64,000 nucleotides of DNA from Sordaria brevicollis (taxonomy: Eukaryota > Ascomycota > Sordariomycetes > Sordariales > Sordariaceae). Positions 22,681 to 32,643 of the stretch are shown here, piece after piece. The position numbers were made by a program, and so were the translations under genes. The stretch is from the NCBI GenBank assembly GCA_033439795.1, contig JAUTDP010000013.1, forward strand, positions 806,001 through 870,000, in the 5' to 3' direction. The notes under the pieces are model-generated. The model did not search any database. It was not told the DNA's origin and worked only from the letters and a program-made list of their open reading frames with translations. Within the stretch, counting starts at the first letter, position 1. Each line of letters begins with the position of its first letter.

Positions 22681-23848
22681 AAGAAAGAACCATGCAGATC
22701 CGACAGTCTTGATTTCAGGGCGGGCTGTCGGCATCGTGGTAAAACTCGGCCCGGTTTCGGCGGAGCGTAGCAAGGTCTGTTCGGAGCACTAAACCCAGAT
22801 ACGTTCTTGCTCCTGAAGCCGATGCTTCTGGTGTGGGTACGGGCTACCGTTACCTCGACAGCACGGTGAAGCGATCGGCTCACGGGAACACTTGGCGTTG
22901 GTGATTGGAGTGATGAAAAGGAGGTGTGCGACTCACCTCTATATGTATCCTCGACAACTCTTTCAGTTTCTTGAATCACCAGCATTCGGTTGCCAAACGT
23001 TAGCTGGATAATAGCTTTTCCTGCTCACGCACAGAGCTGCAGCTTTCTCGGATGTGATGGGCTACTGGCGTTGACGTTAAACGAGCGTTGCTGGCCCTAC
23101 TGTCTCGCTTCGAGGCGCCTCGAAAGGTTGAGTGAGGACGAAGGGGGCTGAACGACGACCGTTGTTGTCTGCCGTCCTCCGGCTATACATTTACCCACAG
23201 CCTCCCAAAATTCTGCGCTAGCACGCCAGCGGTTTGCGGGGCGGTTGCTGAGCAGGGGTAACACTGGACAGCCACCGCTTCGGGGCGTCTGTACCGGCTC
23301 AACGCTCATCAGCTTCACCTCAGTGTGGGGAAGTTCAAGGACCGGACACGGAGACGCTGACGACGAGCTCGAACAGGTCACTTTGCCACGAGGAGACCTG
23401 GCATTTGGGGCCCGACTGTTGTCATGCACTCCTGATTTCCAGGGTCGCGATCCGATGGTTGTTCCGGTCCCTTGCAGTCGAGTGTACCAAATACAGACTT
23501 GGTGTGGCTCTTGCGGAGTTTGCGGGGGAGACCAACCAGCCAGATCTTGGCTTGCCGGGCGGCTGGGGTATGGTTGCTAACCACGAGATTCCCCATGGAG
23601 AAGGAACACTAGTGCGTGGGTTCCCATGCGCGTGGATGAGTCGAACACTTATACGTACCTCTTTGAGATCTCCTTTTCTATAAAGAACAAGACATCCCAG
23701 GTCCAGGAACGTCAATAGGATGCCACCAGTCCTCCCTCTTCATTCAACCATTCATTCCACCCTCTCTTTGGCGACCTTGTAGGAGAGGTCGTGTCACTGG
23801 CCCTCCTTTCTCTTTTCTCCATTGTCGATCGCCATCGGACCCGTCAAG
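22681..23848. promoter_or_regulatory. qa-y promoter region
   Basis: 1.17 kb between the qa-1S stop and the qa-y start. The 16-mer GGATAATAGCTTTTCC at 23006-23021 matches the QA-1F consensus at 13 of 16 positions and is the best candidate site here. No gene supported. Confidence 0.5.
23006..23021. promoter_or_regulatory. Weak QA-1F site candidate, 13/16
   Basis: GGATAATAGCTTTTCC keeps the left half-site GGATAA and most of the right half-site. It lies about 830 bp upstream of qa-y. The match is weak and could be chance; its location between cluster genes is the main support. Confidence 0.35.
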
Positions 23849-25459
23849 ATGACTCTTCTCGCCCTCAAGGAAGACAGGCCGACGCCAAAGGCCGTCTACA
23901 ACTGGCGTGTCTACACATGCGCGGCGATCGCCAGTTTTGCCTCTTGCATGATCGGCTACGATTCTGCATTCATCGGCACCACCCTTGCGTTACCATCCTT
24001 CACCAAGGAATTCGACTTTGCCTCTTACACACCCGGTGCTCTCGCTCTGCTCCAGGCCAACATTGTATCGGTCTACCAAGCCGGTGCCTTCTTTGGCAGT
24101 CTTTTCGCTTTTGCGACTAGTTACTTCTTGGGCCGTCGCAAGTCCCTCATCGCTTTCTCCGTCGTCTTCATCATTGGCGCCGCCATTATGCTTGCTGCTG
24201 ATGGTCAAGGCCGAGGAGTTGCCCCGATCATCGCAGGTAGAGTACTTGCCGGAATCGGTGTCGGAGGTGCCTCCAACATGGTGCCGATTTATATCTCAGA
24301 GCTTTCCCCGCCTGCTGTCCGTGGCCGTCTTGTTGGCATTTATGAGCTCGGCTGGCAGATTGGTGGTCTAGTCGGGTTTTGGATCAACTACGGCGTCAAC
24401 ACCACCATGGCCCCGACCAGGTCGCAATGGATCATTCCCTTTGCCGTTCAGCTCATCCCCGCCGGTCTCTTGTTTTTCGGCAGTTTCTGGATTCCCGAGT
24501 CGCCACGGTGGCTGTTTGCCAACGGCAAGAGAGAAGAGGCGATGAAGGTCTTGTGCTGGATGCGCAACCTTGAGCCCAATGATCGATACATCGTCGAGGA
24601 GGTGTCGTACATTGACGCTGATTTGGAACGGTATACCCGCGAGGTTGGCAAGGGCTTCTGGAAGCCGTTCGTTTCCCTCAAGCAGCCCAAGGTTCAGTGG
24701 CGCTTTTTCCTGGGCGGTATGCTTTTCCTCTGGCAGAACGGAAGTGGTATCAACGCCATCAACTACTATTCACCCACCGTCTTCAAGAGCATTGGCATTA
24801 CCGGTACCAACACTGGATTCTTAACCACCGGAATTTTTGGTGTGGTTAAGACGGTGCTTACCATCATTTGGCTTTTGTGGCTTATTGACCTGGTCGGTCG
24901 TCGACGCATGCTCTTCATCGGTGCGATTGGTGGATCGCTTTGCATGTGGTTCATCGGAGCCTACATCAAGATTGCGGGCCCCGGGTCGACCAAGGAGGAA
25001 GACGCAAAGCTGACCTCTGGCGGTATCGCGGCCATCTTCTTCTTTTACCTCTGGACTGCCTTCTACACGCCTTCATGGAACGGTACTCCCTGGGTGATTA
25101 ATTCGGAAATGTTCGATCAAAACACACGTTCCCTTGGTCAGGCGTCGGCGGCGGCCAACAACTGGTTCTGGAACTTTATCATTTCCCGGTTCACGCCGCA
25201 GATGTTCCTCAAGATGGAGTACGGCGTGTACTTTTTCTTTGCCTCGCTCATGATTCTGTCGATTGTGTTCGTTCACTTTTTCATCCCCGAGACCAAGTCG
25301 ATTCCGCTCGAGGCCATGGATCGCTTGTTCGACATCAAGCCTGTTCACAATGCCAACAAGATCCTTATGGCCGAACTCAACTTCGACAGAACCGCGGAGC
25401 GAGAGGAGTCTTCGCTGGACGAAAAGGACAGGGTGACACAGACCGAGAGCGCAGTCTAA
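23849..25459 (+). CDS. qa-y: Quinate permease QA-Y (MFS sugar-porter family)
   Basis: Single exon, 536 residues, matching the about 537 of N. crassa QA-Y. I chose ATG 23849 (M-T-L-L-A-L-K-E-D), as in N. crassa. The chain has about 12 hydrophobic segments with sugar-porter signatures: G-R-R-K-S after TM2, G-x2-V-R-G-R-L-V-G near the end of the first half, P-E-S-P-R-W-L before the central loop, G-R-R-R in the second half and P-E-T-K-S after TM12. It carries quinate across the plasma membrane, supplying the inducer and the carbon source. It is same-strand with qa-1S and convergent with qa-3. A short open extension upstream of 23849 begins with TTG and is not considered real. Confidence 0.95.
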   Translation: MTLLALKEDRPTPKAVYNWRVYTCAAIASFASCMIGYDSAFIGTTLALPSFTKEFDFASYTPGALALLQANIVSVYQAGAFFGSLFAFATSYFLGRRKSLIAFSVVFIIGAAIMLAADGQGRGVAPIIAGRVLAGIGVGGASNMVPIYISELSPPAVRGRLVGIYELGWQIGGLVGFWINYGVNTTMAPTRSQWIIPFAVQLIPAGLLFFGSFWIPESPRWLFANGKREEAMKVLCWMRNLEPNDRYIVEEVSYIDADLERYTREVGKGFWKPFVSLKQPKVQWRFFLGGMLFLWQNGSGINAINYYSPTVFKSIGITGTNTGFLTTGIFGVVKTVLTIIWLLWLIDLVGRRRMLFIGAIGGSLCMWFIGAYIKIAGPGSTKEEDAKLTSGGIAAIFFFYLWTAFYTPSWNGTPWVINSEMFDQNTRSLGQASAAANNWFWNFIISRFTPQMFLKMEYGVYFFFASLMILSIVFVHFFIPETKSIPLEAMDRLFDIKPVHNANKILMAELNFDRTAEREESSLDEKDRVTQTESAV

Positions 25460-26258
25460 AGAGGCCTGCAGCTTGCCTTGCTTTCAGAGTTGCAGGGCAG
25501 TTGAATGCGGGCATGGACGGTGTGAACCGCAACGGCCAGCCGCCGTGGATACGATGTTACGTTTTATAATGCGGGTGATACCTTTGTTGTTCTACAGTTC
25601 AATACTGATTTGTTTGTTGGCTCGATAACATGAATCGGTTTTATTAAGCATTGAAATATTCTTTTCAGCCATAACTTCTGTTGCAAAACCTGTTTTATGT
25701 GATTCAACACGTCATTTTTGGATTCCCCAAGTGCATAATCAAACACCAATTATCCCTTTTTATCCTGTTCTTAGGACGTTTGGGACAATGACATATGGGT
25801 CACAAGCGTACCAGGAGTGCCGAGCTAATTTGTCTTTCTTACCCGGGGTCGAAGGGCCTGGTGTGATGATAGCTTCAGGTGCGAAGCGAGAGAATGGGAT
25901 CATATTGTCTGAAGCAAACCATAAAAAGTTTCCACCCTTTGTTCATTATCAGTGTTTTGCAAGGTCTCCTCTATATATTATCGTCCTGGTCGCGATTGTG
26001 TCTCACAGAGAGACGCCAAGTCTTTTCTTGTTAGGTGTCGCGGGTAGGGAGTCCCTTTGCTGCGGTTCACAACATCTCACGCGGTCGCATTATTCTGGTT
26101 TCATAACATCTGAACCACAAGGTTTCGCTTCCGAGCTGTCAGTGCCACGACGGATGCTTCCATTTCCTATCACAATGGGTATCGCAGCACGATTCATACA
26201 TCAAGCCTCGTTCATTTTCCAGTTTAATCTCGCACTTTCTGAAGAGCCCTTCGACCTC
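25460..26258. other. Convergent qa-y / qa-3 intergenic region
   Basis: 799 bp between two convergent genes. Plus-strand open frames run through it but have no protein-like features beyond overlap with the qa-3 antisense. It contains one copy of the dispersed TACTGGTTTGTTTGTT repeat (25598-25660). Confidence 0.5.
25598..25660 (+). repeat. Dispersed intergenic repeat, copy 1
   Basis: TCAATACTGATTTGTTTGTT followed by a diverged GGCTCGATAACATGAATCGG segment. It aligns along about 60 bp with copies at 30760-30823 (inverted), 43761-43823 and 61940-61998 (inverted). Confidence 0.6.
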
Positions 26259-27368
26259 TCAACTGGCGTGCAATTTGGACGCCTCGGCCAGCTTTGCCGC
26301 AATGGCTTCCTTGATTTGTTGAATAGGAAGCTCGTCGTTGGTACGACCAGTCCAATATTTGTCCTGCAAATCGCAGCGAGAATATTATCAGCAAGCCATC
26401 AATCACGTAACACATACACGACCAGGACGGGACCATCAACATACCTGTTCAATACCTTGCCAAATCAAGGCTTCAGTGCCCAGGATAACCTGCCACACCT
26501 CCTTCTCCGCCAACGCTCCCAGCTCGGTAAAGGGGCTCGGGTTATAGCACATCTCCAGCATGGCGCCCTTCTCTTCCTTTCTCAGGAACGTCTCAATGAT
26601 ACGTCTCGCCAACACCTCCTCCGTTGTTTTAGGCGGAAAGTCCGGGATACAGGCAACAATTGCCCCAGGCCCCTGCAACCTCTCGGCTTGCTCCACGCTC
26701 GCCACATGCACCAGCCGATCGCCGTAGCCACGCTCCTTGCACTCGGCAATCACCGCGTTCACCTCGCTCTTGTCCCGGTTCACGAGGTAGATGTCGGTCG
26801 CGCCGAGCCACTTGTGCAGCGCATACACGGCCGAGCGCGCCGCGCCGCCACCGCCGATCACTAGCGCCGGCCGGCCCTCGTACACCCGCGCCGGATCGGC
26901 CACGTTCTGGACAAAGCTCTCGCGCACGCCGATGACGTCAGTGTTGGCGCCGCAGAACAGGCGGCGGCCTGTGGCCTCGTCGGTCTTGAGAAACAAAGTG
27001 TTGCAGGCGCCGACGTCGCGGCACTCGGGTGTGAGGTAGTCGAGGTGCGGGATGATGGAAACTTTATTTGGCATGGTCACTGAACTGCCAAAGAAGTCGG
27101 GGTGCTGGGCGAGCTGGAGGAAGAGCGGTATAGATGAGGAGTCGAGACGGAGCTGAGCCCAGTTGAGGGAGAGGTGGGAGTAGACGATGGAGTGGAGGAG
27201 AGGGGACATGGAGGCGGCCAGCTTTTGGCCGAAGAGGTAGCCATGTTTGGCGTAAGGGGTGATGTCTGGTATGCTGCTGAGATGGAGGACCTCTTGCTGT
27301 TGGGGCTGGACGGTCGCCGTTGTCGTCGTTGTCGTTGTCGACGATGATGTGATGGTTGATGTCGACAT
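26259..27368 (-). CDS. qa-3: Quinate/shikimate dehydrogenase QA-3
   Basis: Two exons read from 27368: 27368-26445 and 26363-26259, with an 81-nt intron (GTATGT...TTGCAG), giving 342 residues. The splice joins ...I-W-Q-G-I-E-Q to D-K-Y-W-T-G-R-T, the expected C-terminus. It oxidises quinate to dehydroquinate (and shikimate to dehydroshikimate) with NAD, the first catabolic step. Signatures are the substrate-binding S-M-S-P-L-L-H-S, the catalytic Lys in [15 protein letters not shown], and the nucleotide loop G-G-G-G-A-A-R-S-A. It has about 20 extra residues compared with N. crassa QA-3 (321), accounted for by a Thr/Ser-rich N-terminus and a short Gln run. It is divergent from qa-4. Confidence 0.95.
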
Positions 27369-29413
27369 CTTTAACTGGTGCTATGTGTTATGATCTGTGA
27401 GGTATGATCTCTGGCGATGAAGAGTTACAGTCACTTGAAATCAAGACTCAAAGGAGAACGGGGGGAAAAAGTCAAAGACAGGTCGAGGGAGTTCAACATT
27501 GTCCTCGGGCGAAAAGATGCCAAGGGGGCGTGGCTATAAGTTACTCCCCGATCTTGAATACTACTTGGGCGCGTGGAGTAGACAGGGTTCAATTGGTCCG
27601 AGAATCCCCATGGGGCGCTCCGTCGAGGATGAATGAGAAATACTCTAGTGTCCTCGGGGCTTTGTGGAGGTTGGAATTGTCTACCTAGTGCTCTCCCTTA
27701 GTAGAGTTGCATTGGATGGCGGCAAATTGGTTATTTGAGGGTGTACCTCGAAGAGCATGGGCAAAAAACACCGGGGATGAGCGTTTTACCCTTTGACATG
27801 CTTTGGGGCTCTTTTGGTATTCCAGGTCGGAATAAAGGAAACAGTCTTCAAGAGCCTCGGAGGCTGAAATACCTCTGGTACCTTACCTTTCTGCTGCGGG
27901 GATAGGCAGTCCAAGCTCGCAAGACCTAGCGACGGGATCCCAGCTACCTACATCGGCCCCACCGCTTAAACATTTATCCAGCAGTCTGCCACCACCTTCC
28001 GGTCGCCCAACGGCTTGCTTGTCCTTCGCTTTTCCAGGTCTCCGAATCTCATGGGCCATGGCATGACGGAAACTGGGCCCGCTCGCAACACGCACGCCAA
28101 CTACTCGCCAACCATCACCAAATCATTCATCCGTTTCCCTCTGATATCTCGACATTTTCCAACCATGGTAGCACCAAACTTATACGCGGCTTCTTATCAT
28201 CATTCACCCGTCCGAGTGGTGTATCTCGGGGCGGGCGTAAATCAATGATGGAACTTCCATCTCGAAACCAAAGAGATTGATGCGGGACACCGTGAGCGTT
28301 GTAGAGTATTTGGTGGGCTATTACGCTCAAGATCTGGGCCGACTACTTGAAGTTGTCATCGCTAATCATCGCATTCATCGCTCTCAATTTACCACAATTA
28401 CATTCGGACGAAGGAACACACCAGAAACCCATATCGTTCATAAGATTTTTAACAGTTGGTGTCACCAGGCCGTTCCGTGTATACCCTGAGACGGATTGTC
28501 TCCATTAGAAAGCTAACTGGAAAATCGGCACTCAGAGGTTGCACGACTTACACAACGTCTACATGTATTCGGCATCCCGCGTTCCATCTGTCAAACTTGC
28601 TGTTCAAATGAAACAAAAGTACTTTTGCTGGGTCTCATTTGGCCTCGATGCAAGTTGGCTGGCAAGCACGGGAGGCTGTCAACAGCGACGGGCGGCTAAG
28701 TGTTTATCATTCAAGGGGATGATGTCTCTTCCCGGTCATCCAAGCTCGTCAACATTCACTGCCATCTGATCATCGAGGTGATGCTCAATCTTGTGAGACA
28801 CTCATACGGTCGCTTACCTTCGGCCCATCCGTTACTGCTTTGTTCCGCTCAGCAAACTTTGGCTTCCGTTCCCGTGGTTCACCGTTGACGTCCGCTATCG
28901 TTCTTGTTATTGGCCAATTCTTCGCAAACCAGAGCGGTGCCATCCCGAGCATCTGCAACAAACCGCCCTCTACGTCTCCATGGCAGGTTCCATGAGAGAG
29001 GTTTAAGGTGCTCATGATACCCTTATCACGGTTACTTGGAAGGGAAGCTTTGGACGGGAAACGGTTGGTTGCCTGCTGAGTTACGTTCGAGTCCTCTTCA
29101 CGGGAACGCTTGCCGTGATAAACGAGACCACACGAAGGTCGAGTCCAACCTGGGTAGCTCCAACTGCTTCTTCACTGCTTCACCCTGCCCTGCGTTCTGT
29201 GACTATTTAAATCTGTACTTTCTCCTCAGTTGTCACATATCCTCAACTGTATCGCAGCGATATCCAATATTTCCTCTAAATCAGTATCCTACGTTAGCAT
29301 CCATACTCCGGCGCATTATTATCCATCCCGACAGACCCCCCTTATTGACGATACACCTCTTACTTTCCTATCCTCCGAGTTTCTTTCTACGCTCACACGT
29401 CAGAACATCCGCC
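27369..29413. promoter_or_regulatory. qa-3 / qa-4 divergent promoter region
   Basis: About 2 kb between the divergent structural genes. It holds one good QA-1F site candidate at 27964-27979. The final 200 bp before qa-4 is pyrimidine-rich, as in a 5' leader. No gene supported; open frames upstream of 29414 that join qa-4 in frame lack homology-like sequence. Confidence 0.6.
27964..27979. promoter_or_regulatory. QA-1F site candidate, 14/16
   Basis: GCTTAAACATTTATCC matches GGRTAARYRYTTATCC at 14 of 16 positions, with a perfect right half. It lies 595 bp upstream of the qa-3 start and about 1.4 kb upstream of qa-4, in the divergent promoter where N. crassa also has activator sites. Confidence 0.55.
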
Positions 29414-30493
29414 ATGCCATCAAAGCTAGCCATCAGCTCCATGTCCCTAGGGCGCTGCTTCGCTGGCCACTCTCTGGACAGCAAGCTTGACGCCGCCCAA
29501 CGATACGGTTACCTCGGTATCGAGCTGTTCCATGAAGATCTGGCCGACGTGGCAGAACATTTGTCAGATGAGCCTCCTTCACCTGAAGGCCCTTCTCCCA
29601 AGGCGCAAATAGCCGCTGCTCGTCATATCCTCCAGATGTGTCAAGTCAGGGGCCTTGAAATAGTCTGCCTCCAGCCTTTCATGCACTACGACGGCCTTAT
29701 CGACAGAAACGAACATGAGCGCCGTCTTGAGAAGCTAGCGCTATGGATTGAGCTTGCGCATGAGCTCCAGACCGACATGATCCAGGTTCCAGCCAACTTC
29801 CTCCCCGCTGACCAAGTCAGTGACAATCTCGATCTGATTGTGTCTGATCTCCGCAAAGTGGCTGATATCGGAGCTCAAGCTTCACCCCCTATCCGCTTTG
29901 CCTACGAGAGTCTCTGCTGGAGCACTCGTGTGGATCTCTGGGAGGTCTGCTGGGACGTCGTGGAGCGTGTCGACCGCCCAAACTTTGGCATCTGCCTCGA
30001 CACCTTCAACATTCTCGGTCGCATCTACGCCGACCCGACGTCACCTGCTGGAAGGACCCCCAACGCAAAGGAGGCGGTCAGAAAGACCATCGCCAACTTG
30101 GTCGCTCGTGTGGATGTCTCCAAGGTCTTCTACGTCCAGGTGGTTGACGCTGAGAGGTTGAGCAAGCCGCTGCTTCCGGGCCACCCGTACTACAACTCAG
30201 AGCAGCCGGCGAGGATGAGCTGGTCGCGCAATTGCAGGCTGTTCTACGGCGAGACAGAATACGGAGCATACCTGCCCGTGAAGGAGGTTGCTCGAGCCTT
30301 CTTTCATGGCATTGGGTTTGAGGGATGGGTCAGCTTAGAGCTGTTTAACCGCAGGATGTCTGAAGAGGGGCCCGAAGTGCCAGAAGAGCTTGCTATAAGA
30401 GGAGCTATCTCGTGGGCTAAGCTGGTGCGGGACTTGAGGATACCAGTAGAGGGACCGTTGGTAACTACACCTCGGGTTGCCGCTTCTTTGTAG
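29414..30493 (+). CDS. qa-4: 3-dehydroshikimate dehydratase QA-4
   Basis: From ATG 29414 (M-P-S-K-L-A-I-S-S-M-S-L-G-R) the product is 359 residues, the N. crassa QA-4 length. The open frame reaches further upstream, but that part reads as leader. The fold is the xylose-isomerase-like TIM barrel of metal-dependent dehydratases; acidic segments Y-E-S-L-C-W-S, G-I-C-L-D-T-F-N-I and V-S-L-E-L-F-N-R-R-M contain the likely metal ligands. It converts 3-dehydroshikimate to protocatechuate, the last step before ring cleavage. It is divergent from qa-3. In N. crassa the next gene would be qa-2, which is not seen here. Confidence 0.95.
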   Translation: MPSKLAISSMSLGRCFAGHSLDSKLDAAQRYGYLGIELFHEDLADVAEHLSDEPPSPEGPSPKAQIAAARHILQMCQVRGLEIVCLQPFMHYDGLIDRNEHERRLEKLALWIELAHELQTDMIQVPANFLPADQVSDNLDLIVSDLRKVADIGAQASPPIRFAYESLCWSTRVDLWEVCWDVVERVDRPNFGICLDTFNILGRIYADPTSPAGRTPNAKEAVRKTIANLVARVDVSKVFYVQVVDAERLSKPLLPGHPYYNSEQPARMSWSRNCRLFYGETEYGAYLPVKEVARAFFHGIGFEGWVSLELFNRRMSEEGPEVPEELAIRGAISWAKLVRDLRIPVEGPLVTTPRVAASL

Positions 30494-30759
30494 TTTGGTT
30501 TTTCTCACATACACTCCACTGCTGGGTTTTTTTTTTTTTTTTTTTTTTTTTCTGTTAGATTTGTACTCCTAGCACAATTAATATGACCTTTTCGTATCTC
30601 CTCCTCTAAAGAACTGTCCCAACCGGTACCAGAACAGGGCAAAACGGAGACCTGTTGTTTGAGAATAGATTAGGCCGATTCAAAATCGCATATTCAATTT
30701 CTCGAATAGAATCTTCAAGGCCCGGTTATGCCTCAACACTAGCACGAAACACGATAGTA

Positions 30760-30823
30760 AGAAGTGAAAAAGGCTGTTGAAGTTGGTCCGAGATCCCAAG
30801 CTAACAAACAAACCAGTACTGGA
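30760..30823 (-). repeat. Dispersed intergenic repeat, copy 2 (inverted)
   Basis: On the minus strand: CCAGTACTGGTTTGTTTGTT, then a segment AGCTTGGGATCTCGGACCAA, similar to the copy at 43761-43823 over about 55 bp. Confidence 0.6.
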
Positions 30824-31555
30824 TTGCACTTGATCTGTTCTACGCGGGCAGACACTACTTTTACATAAAAGTCTGGGCAGTCTTTTTTTGGAGTTCATAC
30901 CGCAAAGACCTGCAACCCCTTCTCCGGCTGAGACGATCAACCTCTCTACACTTTCTCCAGGCGCCCAGCAGACAACTCCATGAATAAGACAAAAGTTTTC
31001 GGATACAGGCTTGGGTATCCATAATAGCGACCTTGACGATGATGACTGGTATGGTATCAGCAAACGCGAAGATACACCACTTGAGTGGTCGATGAGTATC
31101 AACTCTCAAATTTGGCAATTTTTAGAGGATGATCCAGGGTATTGCAATGACAAAACTGAGGCGGTCTTACCGGAACCGTGTTACTACCAAACTATGAGGG
31201 CCAGTTCGGGTCCGCGGTATTGTAGTAAGGGATAGGGGTGTATTACTGCGCTGTTCTCGCAGCTGTACTCATGCACAGTAATGCAAGAGTTGGGAATGGC
31301 TTCATTTTTTAACCTTTAGTGGTAAGCCTTGAATTATAGGGGGTAGTGCCCTATAGTATCCTTCTTGCTGCGTTAATTCATCGTTTTTGAGCAGTCTGGT
31401 AGTAAGCATCGTAGTAAGAATTGAGGCCCATTTTAACCTTCTAATTGGTCAATTCTAGAGTTGGAGAAGGTGTAGATGGTTGCAGGAGGTTTGCATGAAA
31501 TTTATCAAAATGAGCCGAACACACAAATCGCAGTAACGCAGTAGTGCTGACTGCG

Positions 31556-31837
31556 TAACGGACACTGCAAAAGAAAAAAGGCCTTTCTGCGATACTGCGG
31601 AAACGAACTGGCCCTGATGGTTCGTGTATCCACGCTGCATGGCGTGAAACGGTGAGAACATCAACATCGAAGGTGCCATTAACGGACGAGGAATACAAAG
31701 CGGTAGAGGCCTCAGCTAAAACTACGATCAATCGTATATTGGATGAGAGATACGTCTTTTTAAAGGATGAAGATCCGGAATATTTATCCTACATGACTGC
31801 TGTTGTCGTGATGCTTGTTCGTGGTGGAAGTCGTTAG
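31556..31837 (+). pseudogene. Short protein-like open fragment, unknown
   Basis: About 93 codons stay open on the plus strand with no ATG near the front. The reading includes G-P-D-G-S-C-I-H-A-A-W-R-E, then a charged helix L-T-D-E-E-Y-K-A-V-E-A-S-A-K and E-D-P-E-Y-L-S-Y-M. The D-G-x-C piece with a following helix is faintly like the start of an OTU cysteine protease domain, but this is a guess. It looks like a leftover exon or gene fragment rather than an intact gene, and it lies where qa-2 should be, though it does not resemble dehydroquinase. Confidence 0.25.
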
Positions 31838-32043
31838 CCCCTGAGCCATCGTGCAGGGGCAGGGGGTTAGGGTTTGCTCTGGGAAAGAGATATAGAATCA
31901 GCGTTAGTGGTGATGCGTAAACATTCATCCAGGAGGTGGAGAAGCAGTCAGTTTTCGACATATGATAGGTACTCCTCTTGCCGGACATCTAAATAAATTC
32001 ACTTTTCAATTACCCATATTGAGACACCAACGTCTTGTGGGCT

Positions 32044-32059
32044 GGTTAAGAGATTATCC
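32044..32059. promoter_or_regulatory. Degenerate QA-1F site upstream of qa-x
   Basis: GGTTAAGAGATTATCC matches the QA-1F consensus at 13 of 16 positions with a perfect right half-site. It is about 585 bp upstream of qa-x, where N. crassa has the shared qa-2/qa-x promoter. Confidence 0.4.
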
Positions 32060-32643
32060 GCTGAGACAGAGGTCGTCTGGTGATGGATGTCTCCACCACT
32101 TGGGGAAAATAATGCTACTAACGTTGGGGGCAAAAGATTGTAACATCCATATGACGAAGAATTTTATGCTCTATTACTCTGCAGGTTACAGAACTCAACC
32201 GTATGCGATGTTTGATCGAACCTGACAAGTTGACGGCACATTAATTTGCTGGTAGGCTCTGCTTAACTCCCCATCGGGGGGAATCTGGAGAGGAGGAAAC
32301 CTTGCGTTAGTGATCGCCGAAGTCTCATCATACCGGGGTAAACTAGAAGAATAGGCTACATCCTCTTCGCTTTGCAACGGCTCTGGACTAAAGTACCGTG
32401 GGCGGAAAGATGGCTGTGGCCGCCCTTCCTACATTGTTAGTGTGCGGAATCGCCAATGCCGAAGAGCTGCGTAGCAGCTCAGTACAGGAAGGTTCTGACT
32501 CAACGTCGCTTTTCAGTTTCATCCTCGACATGAACGACTAAAGTTTTTTAGGACTCTACCCATATCATTCGATGTTTGAGGTGTCGCTTGCACCTGCAAA
32601 AAAAGACTGCCATTCAATTCTCCGTTCCCAAAAAGCAGCAGTC

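Larger units (their letters stand above)
30494..32643. other. Intergenic region at the expected qa-2 locus
   Basis: 2.15 kb between qa-4 and qa-x. A poly-T run of about 26 nt (near 30528-30551) follows qa-4. I looked on both strands for type II dehydroquinase signatures (the N-terminal N-G-P-N-L-N-L-L-G, the S-N-x-E-G motif, N-P-G-A-Y-T-H-T-S and the H-x-S-N-x-H segment) and found none. The stretch holds a copy of the dispersed repeat (30760-30823), a short protein-like fragment (31556-31837) and a degenerate QA-1F site (32044-32059). Composition is normal, not RIP-mutated. Confidence 0.65.

Noticed and set aside
23822..23848. Nine-residue upstream extension of qa-y
   Set aside because: Begins with TTG; ATG at 23849 matches the known N. 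crassa start.
25731..26864. 377-codon plus-strand frame
   Set aside because: Mostly antisense to qa-3 and starts without ATG context or motifs; no protein-like domain.
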